A model generated the notes under the pieces. That model was not told where the DNA came from, did no database searches, and saw nothing but the letters and a program-made list of their open reading frames with translations. From positions 53,660 to 117,659 of the forward strand of contig RPFO01000252.1 of assembly GCA_009746045.1 (NCBI GenBank): a DNA stretch of 64,000 nucleotides, in the 5' to 3' direction. Each line of letters starts with the position of its first letter. Position 1 is the stretch's first letter. The DNA is from Mesostigma viride. Lineage: Eukaryota > Streptophyta > Mesostigmatophyceae > Mesostigmatales > Mesostigmataceae. Position numbers and translations under genes: made by a program. This document shows positions 50,071 to 60,200 of this stretch, one piece after another.

Positions 50071-51182
50071 GGAGCAGGTGGAACGCATAGGGCGTAAGGA
50101 CGGTGCAGCATGGGCTGTGCATCGGAACGCCGTGCACGAGGGTTATGTGTGAGGGCTGTGCATCTGGGCTATGCATAGGCGCCATATGCATGAGAGCTAT
50201 CCTTGAGGACTATGCAAATTAGGGCTATTTGCATAATGGGTATGCATCTGGGCTATCCATGAGGGTTTGCTTATGTGGCCATGCCTCAGTGCCAGCAACA
50301 ATAAAGGATCATGGAATGTTGGAGGCCGCGAGTGGAACAGGGAGGCCCTGGCCCGATCGTTTACCGCAAGGACCAGTGGCAGCTATCAATGGTTGCAGCG
50401 GGTGTGCTCAGAAAACTCTCGCACAGATGCCAGGAGCGTGCTCCTCCACGCAATGGCGTGGATGGGTAGTACTTGTGGCAGTACTGGAGACGGCACTGAA
50501 TTTCCATGCGGCTGTCGATGCAGCTGTACTCGTAGTAGCAGTCACACCAGTGGTAGCAGGCCACTCAGGTCCTGGCGCAAAACCGTGAGGTTCCTGCTTA
50601 GAGTGGTGCAGTGTTTGATGTGCACAAGCACATTTATGTCGTGTGTACCACACCATATTTTTTATGTACTTTTCTGATTCTTTGGTATTGGGCTACAGTG
50701 TTTCTGCCCCCACCTTAGCAGAAACACTGTTGGGCTATATAGATTGCTCCATATGCGTCTCCTCCCGAGGACCTCATGGAGTTGTGATCAGCGAGGCCCA
50801 TACCTGACAATTTAGGGTACTTGTGTGTTGATTACCTGTATCTCAAAGTCTTCCCTGTTGGTGTATAGTAGTGGATGACAGATCGTGGTTGTTGTAACAG
50901 TATTTTCCGACGGCGTGTAAACTCGGACCTCCAAGTTTTTTTCCGTTTGGATGTAACAGTATAGTGTTAATGGCTGAATCCTTTGTACAGCCAAAGTGTA
51001 ATGATTCCTGGCCTGACTTGACTTTTGGGGACCTACGTACGGAGTACCCTTTCAAAGGTCCTTTCTGTTGGGCCCTGGAGGACATGTACCTCCGTGGGAC
51101 AGTGCCTCGGAATCTATGTGCAATCTGACTGATGTCACTAAGTAGTATCTTCGTTAAGTAAGGAGAGTGAAGTACGAGTAAG
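50071..51182. other. Intergenic region with PDE 3' flank and a short hairpin
   Basis: No gene is supported. Loose repeats of a GGGCTATGCAT type follow the stop codon (50150-50275). A perfect 13-bp stem (ACAGTGTTTCTGC / GCAGAAACACTGT, 50695-50730) with a 10-nt loop could be a terminator-like or processing structure, but it may be chance. The last part borders the LTR at 51183. Confidence 0.5.
50695..50730. other. Perfect 13-bp stem, 10-nt loop hairpin
   Basis: Arms 50695-50707 and 50718-50730 are exact inverted copies with loop CCCCACCTTA. It lies about 625 bp past the PDE stop codon. Its function is unknown. Confidence 0.6.
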
Positions 51183-51767
51183 TGTTACGTCCCAGCCCTT
51201 TTGGTCGGACGTAACAATGGAATAAATTACTAAGGCTGTTTGGTCTATTGTATTTGGGTTTTATGGACCTTGGCCATTGTGTGAATTGGACTAGTTATTT
51301 TGGTCCTAGGTTGTCCTTTTAGGGGCCGGTGCCGTGGCGCCGCGCCAAGTTCTGAGTCCGTCCGTAGATCTAAGCGTGGATCCTATAGTTGAGGGTCGAT
51401 GTCGGCCCGGATCCTACGTGGAATGAGTGACTTGGATTGTTCTAGGGAAATTGGCGTGTATCTGCGCCGCAATCAACCTAGGTTAAATTGGTCCGAGGAC
51501 GAGAGTCTCGTCCTCTTGGTTTAATGAATGATAAGTGCGAATACGCCTACACATTGAGCCCGGGGCAATTATCCATTTGTAATTGGTATTGCTAGCCATT
51601 ATAAGTGTGTACAATTAGCTTGGCATTAAGCCGTGATGCCAGATATCTCACGACTCTCGTCGTGAAGCGCAACTTACATTAGGCCATCTTGGATTATTCC
51701 TAATTCCGGCAAGGAGGGTCTTTCGCTACGTAGCCCAGGCTAGGAGTGTCTGGGCTGGGACGTAACA
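51183..51767 (+). repeat. Long terminal repeat (5' LTR)
   Basis: It begins TGTTACGTCCCAGCCC and ends GGGCTGGGACGTAACA, a perfect 16-bp inverted repeat with TG...CA termini, which is unusually long for an LTR. A second inverted copy of the first bases (CGGACGTAACA, 51206-51216) makes a small hairpin at the 5' end. A TTATAAGTG box near 51599 is a possible TATA element. No matching second LTR is in the window, so calling it an LTR rests on the termini and the adjoining primer-like site. Confidence 0.75.
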
Positions 51768-51768
51768 C

Positions 51769-51781
51769 TGGTTATCGGAGG
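51769..51781 (+). promoter_or_regulatory. Primer-binding-site-like sequence
   Basis: TGGTTATCGGAGG lies 1 nt downstream of the LTR end. It resembles the tRNA-Met-type primer sites (TGGTATCAGAGC) common in plant LTR elements, with some mismatches. Position supports it more than sequence does. Confidence 0.45.
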
Positions 51782-51876
51782 AAATGTGCTGGAAAGGTTA
51801 GCTAACTCTCGCGGAGAGGGTTAGTGAGCCAATTAGGATACCAAGGCGGAGCTTGGCGTAGGTAGAGGTTCCGGAA

Positions 51877-52082
51877 TTCAACGATTGCTGTCAGGCCGGC
51901 GGCCAGCCCGTAAAGGGATTCAACGACGACCTAGACAGCAAGCGGCCAGTCTGGGATACTCGGCGGGGCTAGCAATAGTCCTGTGGTGAGGTGCTGTCAA
52001 CGATAGCGTTCAGCTCTCCTGTTTTCAACGACACCTAGTGGCGGCCAGGGCTTGCCTTCAACGACACCGGGTGGCGGCCAGC
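51877..52082 (+). repeat. Leader repeats TCAACGA ... GCGGCCAG
   Basis: Five TCAACGA boxes (near 51878, 51920, 51998, 52025 and 52059) occur in the leader between the primer-like site and the first ORF. Four of them are followed within 15-25 nt by GCGGCCAG. The spacing is irregular. Such repeated leader boxes could be a packaging or dimerisation signal. Confidence 0.55.
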
Positions 52083-52596
52083 TCAGGAGGGATTAACGTC
52101 ATCGAAGATGGTACGTCCCTAGTTAGAATTCTTTCTTTACAAGCTATGCCTGCTGAAGGCTAGCTGGCGAGCTCGCTTCCTCTCCGGGACCGCACGCGTA
52201 GGGGGTGTATGTTATATGTTGTACCCTCTATAGGTTGTAAATGTCGTTGGTGCCCATGGACGTCGCGGAGACGGCCATTCGTTGTTTGACCTGCAAGGGG
52301 TCGTGGGGGTGGATACCGTCTGGCTGTTGCCGACTGTGTTGACGGTGTTTACCTCCGTGTGTGCGTATAGCCCGCGTTTTCCGCGTTTTCCGCGGCCCGG
52401 CACTGAACGCAAAGGTTTTCACCTTTGCGGAGTGTCTGATCAGAGTATAGCCCGTTCCGCGGAAAGCTCGGGCGTGTGCTGTGTTAGACTCTGTGCTTCT
52501 CCCTTGTTTGTGTTGGTAAAGGTCACTGCACCTAGAGGTAGCCTGGGATCCCCTCCTTCTCTCCTGCTGCAAGCCTCTGCCAGCCTATGATGTAAC

Positions 52597-52938
52597 ATGC
52601 CCAGACGCAACAGAATAAATAAGGGTGGTCAATCTGGATTTCCTTACTATGCCGTGGCCCATGATGGGGGCGAGGGTAGACCAGCCATATTTTACAGTTG
52701 GAAGGCATGTGAAGAACACATCAAGGATAAGATAATGTCTAAAGACTCTAGTGCCAAGTGGAAGGGATTTGATAACATCATGGACGCAGATAGGTTTGTT
52801 AGGGAACACATGCCATTGCCTGAGGGGATGCACACTACACGTGAATGCTCTAAACCACCCACGCTCAGCAGTCAGGGGGAGGGGACAGCAGTTACAGTGA
52901 CCTTCTCTCAGTTGACCATTGGTCCCAGCAAACAGTAG
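52597..52938 (+). CDS. Small protein with RNase H1-type hybrid-binding (viroplasmin-like) domain
   Basis: This is a 113-aa frame starting at ATG 52597. Residues about 15-70 read YYAVAHDGGEGRPAIFYSW, then CEEHIKD, a KWKGFDNIMDADRFV block and a basic N-terminus (MPRRNRINKGG). This matches the pattern of the N-terminal domain of eukaryotic RNase H1, which grips RNA/DNA hybrids: aromatic-rich start, PGIYxSW-like turn, KxFxxxxEAxxFV end. There is no RNase H catalytic domain; the ORF ends after a Ser/Thr-rich tail. It lies 135 nt upstream of the Gag-like ORF inside the LTR element. The domain call is a pattern match by eye, and the role (binding cDNA/RNA hybrids during reverse transcription) is inference. 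Confidence 0.75.
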   Translation: MPRRNRINKGGQSGFPYYAVAHDGGEGRPAIFYSWKACEEHIKDKIMSKDSSAKWKGFDNIMDADRFVREHMPLPEGMHTTRECSKPPTLSSQGEGTAVTVTFSQLTIGPSKQ

Positions 52939-53072
52939 AGGAGACCATTACTAGGGAGTAGTATTAGGTTCTATAGTTATAGCTCTATAGCACGTGGTTG
53001 CTCCCTCTCTCTTTCTCTCTCTTCCTTCCTGGGGAGGTGTTGCCTGCAGTGTAAGGTACCGGTACGAGCACC

Positions 53073-53380
53073 ATGCCAACACGGTCCCAAACAAGGAACG
53101 CCAGAGATACAGAGGAAGAGACTAGAGAACGAGATCCAGAGAATACAGAGGTAGAACCGGTAGACAACCACGAGCACGGTACAGAGAGGATAGAGGTACC
53201 ACTGCACGTCCAAGCAGGGACAGATACAGGTGAGGTCATGGAGAGACCTGCGGAAGGCTTCCCACGATCCAGAGATCAGAACCCTAGGTTCCCAGCGGAT
53301 GGGGACAATCTAGACGCCTTAACAAGGCAGGGAGATGACAGGAACGACCGAGAGAGACTCCAAGAGTACTCGCAGCAGCA

Positions 53381-53441
<61 letters not shown>

Positions 53442-53810
53442 CAACCGCAGCAGCAGCAACAGCAGCAGCAGCAGCAGCAGCAGCAACGGTCACCGCAGCA
53501 GCAACGGCAACAGCAGCAACCCCGGATGCAGCAGCAACAACCCCAGACGAGACCACAATGGCTACCACCTGATCCAGAGCAGCAGGGAGACGAGAATGAA
53601 GATGCCCTGCACTACCGTTATCAGCAGCCAGCCACAGGACGGCCATTGCATCCCTGGGCGGGGCGGGGGCGTCCCCAGGGACCTCCGCCGGTCGGCCACT
53701 CACCGGGGCAGACGCAGAGTGGGCGTCCCCAACATCTACTGCTCCAACCTAGGGCCATTGCTGGTACTTTTGACGTCATGAAAGCAGCGTTTTGGACTAG
53801 TGGAATATGA
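53073..53810 (+). CDS. Gag-like protein with polyglutamine region (possibly truncated)
   Basis: This 245-aa frame opens with MPTRSQTRNARDTEEETRER, an N-terminus of the kind seen in Gypsy-type Gag polyproteins. It continues with an acidic, charged region, then a Gln-rich stretch encoded by CAG/CAA repeats (about 53373-53540), then a Pro/Gly/Arg-rich tail. No zinc knuckle is seen, and the frame stops at about the point where element sequence seems to end. It is called Gag-like from its position after the LTR and leader rather than from a conserved core. Confidence 0.5.
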
Positions 53811-54270
53811 TTTTACAGCATAAAAAGTCCATTTTATCATGAATGAACATGGCCAACAACCCCAAGTGCCCCTAAATTTCTCAATATTTGTAGAGAAATG
53901 CTACTTCTCATAATTAAAACCTGCACAAATGCACAATTTGGGGCATGCATGTGAAAGTTTGAAGTACAATGAGGTTTTACATTTTTCAATTATTAATGGT
54001 ATCTCATTCTTCAATCAATCAATTTGCAATCGTCCAAACAATTTATTCATTTCATACATGTCCGAATATGTTGAAAGAACACATGCAAGTGCTCAATCAG
54101 CGTGGACCCCCTTGGACGCGCCCCACCATATATACATTGGACACGTCACCCCAACTACTAAACTGCCCAAAGTCACGGTAACTGATCCAACTACTATGTA
54201 CATCTGCATTTCTCCACGTTGCGGTGGGCAATTACGTGCAAAACGCGATTTCGTGCAAAGTCCTCGCCCA
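53811..54270. other. AT-rich spacer between LTR element and unknown gene
   Basis: No gene is supported. The base composition is clearly AT-richer than on either side. Poly-purine or LTR sequence marking a retroelement 3' end was not found. Confidence 0.5.
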
Positions 54271-57200
54271 TCATCGCTTGCCAGGTCGATATGAAGGAAT
54301 GTTGTCCCAGCTGGCGCCTTCCTTCAGGAGAGTAACATGTTCTCTAGCGAACTTCAGAGGGAAACGAAACTTTTGCTCGCACTCATTACTCCAACCGAGG
54401 TCGTGCCCTTCATCAAACCATCTGAACACCACCTTCTCCCTCTCTTTGCCCAGGAGGGTGCCAAAGAGCGGAAAATCTTCCTTCTTGGGGTACTTGTGCT
54501 CCCAGTTTATGCACACGTCGTCTACCCATTTCGAACTCCAACCTCCGCGACTCAGTTTCGCGCCATCCATAAAGCGCATCCGGACGTCCGGCCGAACGTC
54601 CCTGATTCGGTTTTCGGCCGTCGCATCTCTGCCCTGACCACCACCCTTCTGCGGCTGTGCAGGTTCGTCGGCACCCTCCGTCTCCTGCCCCGCCCCTCGC
54701 CTGCCCCCTCCCCGACGTTTTGCCTTCTGCCCCTGCGCAGCCGCCGCCTCTGCCATCAACTCTTCGTACGTTTTTTCTGGCTGACCGCACGGTAAGGCTG
54801 GTGCGTGAGTTGGTGCGTTGGGTGGGAGCTCGTCCCCTCCCGCCCCCGGTTGTGCAACTGGTTCGCCGACCGCGGCCTGGCCAACAACACGGCCGGCCTC
54901 TCTGGACACAGTCCCAGACGCGGATCCACGGGGAAACCGAACTGGAGTTTCTTCTTCGCCTTTCCCTGCACGTAAGCACATGCCAATTAACATGAATACG
55001 GAAGGGTCGTGTGAGAAATCAATGAAGCCATGGACTGATGCAAAAAAACTTATGTAGAAATATATATTAAGGTACTTATTAAACTCGTTTATTGAAAATG
55101 AAATTTACCGGCCGAATGTACCGTTGGAGCGTGGAAGGGCATCCTTGGTCGATCGAAGATATCCGTAAATGTTAACGGTGCGGTCGATGTCCCTGGCGGC
55201 GCCTCAACATCGACCACCTCAGTCGGGCGCATCAATCCGGCAAACGCCGGCCCTCCACCTGAGACTTTCGGCGGACCCTCCACGTTACGAGCCTCCAATA
55301 CCCTCTTCTGCAGTGGGGTGCTCGCAACAAAATCCGTGTCAGCCGACGGCTCCGGATCGTCATCCTCATTCAGCAGTATCGTGTTCGGGCATTGCTCCAT
55401 CCCCGTCGAGCGGGGGGGCAAAGTCATCACAACCGTCCTTCCTGACGACGGTACGGGATCGTCACCCAGACCCAAAGAAACCGAGGCGAGGGCGGGGGTC
55501 CCCTCAACCGGGGGTCCCCATGAATCCTGACGAGGCCTCATTCCCACCTGTTGGACACGACCGCCTCCCGTAAATCGGGAACGCCCGCCGGCGCTACCAG
55601 TAACAGGCCGCGAGCCTGCTTCCTGCTGGCGATCCCCCTCCTCATCACAGATACGCCCGCCGGCGTTTCCAGTAACACGCTGCGAGCCTCCTTCCTGCTG
55701 GCGATCCCCCTCCTCATCACAGATACGCCCGCCGGCGTTTCCAGTAACAGGCCGCGAGCCTCCTTCCTGCTGGCGATCCCCCTCCTCATCACAGATACGC
55801 CCGCCGGCGTTTCCAGTAACAGGCCTCGAGCCTCCCTCCCGCTGGCGATCCCCCTCCTCGTCACAGATACGCCCGCCGGCGTTTCCAACGACAGGCCTCG
55901 AGTCTCCTTCACCAGCACGCTGGCGCTTACCTCCCCCCCTGTTGTCTTCATCCCCCCCCATTGTCTCATCACGCAAGCCTCCATCACCCCGACTGCGCTT
56001 TTTCCCTCCCCTTCCATCTCCTCCCCCGTCCCTCTCCCCCTCCCCCCTCCTCCCATCTCCCCATCCCCATCCCCTTTCTCCCCCTCCGCCTGCCCCTCAC
56101 CCATCCCGGGCGGGTGCCCCTCAGCAATATCCTCCTCCTCGTCCTCCTCGTCCTCCTCGTCCTCCTCGTCCTCCTCGTCCTCCTCCTCCTCCTCATCCTC
56201 CTCCTCCTCATCCTCCTCCTTCTCATCCTCATCCGCCTCCCCCTCTTCCCCCTTCTCCGAATCATCATCCTCATCAGACGAAGAATCGTCGTCGGAAAAG
56301 TATTTGAGGCCTTCCCACCCATCTTCAACAAGCCAATATTTGATAAGGCGGACCAGGCGCTTCCACCGGCGGATATGGGCGGGCTCCCCGAACACCAGCA
56401 GAACTCTGCAGGGTCCCCTAAAAAGGGCGTTGGTCATCTTGTCAACCACATCCCACACGACCGGGCTCAAATGCGAGGAGGGTTTGGGAATGTTGCTCTC
56501 CTCCGGAATGCAGTCTGCGTCCCACTTGCGCAGGTTCCTCCACTTCTCGTTGCTGTCAGCTGCCAGGTCCAGCACAGCAAACGCCTGGTCCTCCAGCGAC
56601 CGAGGAATTTTGTAATTCCCCGCGCACAACTCGTCCACCACCTTCGTCACCACCAGATCCTTTCTTTTTTCGTTTTCCTTCCATGTCATTGTCCTGTATG
56701 CGATCCAGTCGGATCCCATCCTCACCCCCTTCCAATCGCTGTAGGCTTCCAACCTTTCCTTCCACCCCTTCTTGGCCTTGGTAGTCCCCTCCTCCGCCGC
56801 CTCCTCGACCTCCTTCTCGACCTCCGCCGCCGCCTCCTGTGGCACACCCAGCAGATGTTTGGTCTTCACCCCCAAATCGTCATACAAATGACGGGGGTGG
56901 GAAGCGAGCAGCCCTCTCGGGAACTTCCAGTCCTTCTGGTCGACCACTTTCCTTTTAGCCGGCGGAAGGTCCCTCAGCGTGAGAATGATCGCCCTCATGG
57001 CCGTGACGACCACCCGCCAAAAGTCTCTGGTCAGGCGGCAGTCGGCGATGAACTTGTCGAGGTCCGTGGCGAAGGTGCCCTTCAGCTTCACGCCAAACAC
57101 GTGCTCCCTCACCAATACGGGGTCGAAAGTCCCGTTTAGTTGTTTGCAAGCGGCCATCAGCTCGGGGTTCTCCAGGAACTTGATGTGGGCGAATTGCTTT

Positions 57201-60200
57201 GCCGCCTCTATCAAATTCTTGGCGACTTCCATTATTTTTATCAGGTTGCTGGGAGGGGCCTCACAGGACATGATCGGCGCTTGGATCAGGCTGTCGAAGT
57301 ACTGGAAACTCGCAAGTTCCCGATGCGCGGTGAAAATGGACAGTTCGTGCGCCTTGTCTTTAGGGCGCGTGTCAAGGAAGTCTTGCCGAGCCGCGATATC
57401 CTGTGCGATCGCCGGCTTGCCGTCGACAGCGGGCTTCAAAGGGTCCTCACACCAGAACAGCCAGCGCTGCATGAAGTTCTTCTGGTCCGGCCCCCACTTG
57501 TCCGTCTCTTCAGCCCCTCCTGCCTTGTCGCCTGCGCCGTCCCCTTCGGCCTTGGCTTGCTCTCCTTTCTGCCAAAAGGGCTTCACAATCGCCCAGATCT
57601 TGCCGTACAGAGGAGTTGGGAGAGACACGCCCTTCCCTCTCTTGACGGGTCCATATGCCTGGTAGGCCCGGTGCACATCCCCAAGCGCTGAGCCCCACGT
57701 TGCCTTGGCTTGGGCTGTGTCCTCGGCGTTCATGGCGTTCCCGAGCTGCCTGACAACTTCGATCATCTTGCCGACTTGTTCGGTAACCTGCATCCCCGTA
57801 GGGCAACAACGCGCAGAGACACATCGACAGTCCTCCCAAATAAGCACAACTCAACTGAGAACAAGAATACGACTGACAGAAACGCCGGCGGTCGCATCTT
57901 GACCGAACTAATGGCATACTGAAATTAACACAAGAAAACCACTTATAGAAACGCCGGCGGTCGCAACCTGGCTTACCTTCTGTTCACGGATCTGCCACCA
58001 GGTCGGCAGGATGGTCTCACCCTTGAGCATCTGCACGTCCACCCCCCCGAAATTCGTCCAATCAGTTGCCCACTCCTCCAGCTTCGCCGCGGCCACGGTC
58101 TTCGTGACCTCCTGCTCCTTCCCTCCCCGCGCAACGACCCTGAGCTTTTCCGCCTTCATGAAACCATTCAGCATTGCCTGGTACCACACAGATCTTTGGT
58201 CCACCGTCATATTGTCGGTGACCAGTTCGAATTTCACCGATTTGATGAGTGTGGTAAAGTGGTTCCCGTCCAGCACGAGAAAGCCGCAAATGGCTGGCGG
58301 CAACGGTGGCTTCTTCTCGAATGGAGCCATCTCCCAGGCGGACTTGCACAAACTGTCCAAAAGCGCGGCCTTTCTCACGTCCACGGGCTTAAGATCGTCC
58401 AGCAAATCGGCCCGTCCTGTCAGAACCGCGGTGGAAGCAGCTTCGGCCATTCCCTTGGCCGAACTCGTTCGCAGGTAGATATCAATTTCTTCGTCAGTCA
58501 TTGCGCGAGCGTAGCCAGCCTTCATTGTCCGTGCCCCCCCATCTCCCCGAAGAGTTGCGCGAGCTGACGCTGGGTGCCTTCCTTTTTCATCCAGTCATGA
58601 AAAGTGTTGGGGCACCGGTCAGCCAAAAACTGGAACGAGTACCGCCACACAGGAATCACCAGCTTGTCGTGGCCGTAGTCGGACTCCGAGTTTGCAAAAA
58701 TGGTGGCGTTCTGCTCGGCTCTAGACAGATGCAAGTCTCGTGCGAGGAGCTTCTGAGGCCCCACGAACAGGTTCCTTGTCCACACCCGATTTCGATGCAC
58801 CAAGGCTTTGGACATCTCATCGAGGTCCCGAGGCTGAACGGCAAGCTGCTTCCGTAACCGTTTGCCCTTCGCGATCTCATCGTTCACATCCAGGATGTCA
58901 TCATCATCCTGCGACACCGGGGACTTCTCCCATTTCTCAAGCAGAGACACGGGAGCATCCGCAACCTCCAAGTCCTTTCCTTTCCCCTTTCCCTTCAGCG
59001 CCTTCCCCTTGTAGGTCGCAAGTGCTTCGGAGAGTCCCTTCTGGTGTTCGTCGACGGCAGCAGTCCACGTACTATCTATTTTCATGTTCTCGCGGCGCGC
59101 GTGCTGGTCGAGGCTGATTGAGTACAGGATGGCCGCGTGGGTCGCCCTCTCGGCCTGCACGTACTGCAGTGATGCGAAAAAATCAGGAAAGCATAACCAA
59201 AAGGAATAAAGTAAATGTCGATTGAGAAACGCCGGCCGTCGCAACCTACATGAAACCTGAACCTCAACATCAAAGCCCCCCTCACAACAGAGGTATACTT
59301 ACCTCGTTCCCCTTAACAATGATATGAAAAAATCAGGAAAGCATAACCGAAAGGAATAAAGTAAATGTCACACTTGAGAAACGCCGGCCGTCGCAACCTA
59401 GATGAAACCTAAACCTCAAGATCAGAGCCCCCCTCACAACAGAGGTACACTTGGCTCATTTCCCTCAACGATGCGAAATCAGGAAAGGAAGTAAGTGTTA
59501 GTCAAAAGGAAGTAAGTGTCACACTTAAGAAACGCCGGCCGTCGCAACCTACATGAAACGTGGACCTCAAGAACAAAGCCCCCCTCACAACAGAGGTAGA
59601 CTTACCTCATTCCCCTCAACCGCTGTTGCTTCAGCCGCTTTCTTCGACCCCTTCGCGATCTTCGGAGACTTGTCCTGGCGGGCATCGTGTTCCTTCAACA
59701 TCTTGATCAGAGTCTTGGCGTCCTTCTCCGTCACCGTCAACAGTTTACACTTCCTCTCCTTCCCTTTGCCCTCGAACAGGTTCTCCTGCATCCACTTTAT
59801 CAAGGCCTTGGCGCTCGGGATTTCCTCAGGCTGTGTGGCGCCATCGGGCCGGCACGCATTCTTCACGATCAACTCAGCGACTTGATGGAGAATCATCATC
59901 TGGTTCCGTACCTCAGGTGGGGCTTCTTCCGTTCTCACCTCGGCCACAACCCACTTTGCCAACTTCTTCAGTTGATAAGCATCCGCTTGCTCCTTAAAGC
60001 GTGTCATTTTCGCAGAATCGCCGTCGCTTAAACCCGCGCCCTCTGACACAGGCTCACCGACAGCGATAGCCCCCTCTCCCTGGAGATTTGCCCCACCCTG
60101 ACGACCGGCTTCCTGCAAGAACATTATCAACGGAAGATTTTTAATGTAAGAAAAGTGTAAAGAAACGCCGGCCGTCGTAACTCTGTCCATTGAGGACGAA

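Larger units (their letters stand above)
51183..53810 (+). mobile_element. LTR retrotransposon, 5' part only (LTR, leader, HBD ORF, Gag-like ORF)
   Basis: A 585-bp LTR (51183-51767) is followed by a primer-site-like sequence, an 830-nt leader with repeated boxes, a 113-aa ORF and a 245-aa Gln-rich ORF. No protease, integrase, RT or second LTR follows; after about 53810 the sequence changes to unrelated AT-richer DNA. The copy is thus truncated, or it is the end of a deletion derivative. The superfamily cannot be fixed without pol. Confidence 0.75.

Noticed and set aside
55551-57139. Plus-strand frames of 354 and 392 codons opposite the unknown gene
   Set aside because: They are antisense shadows of exon 7. 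They are composition-driven (Ser/Pro/Leu-rich) and lack splice or domain support, whereas the minus strand joins in phase with its neighbours.
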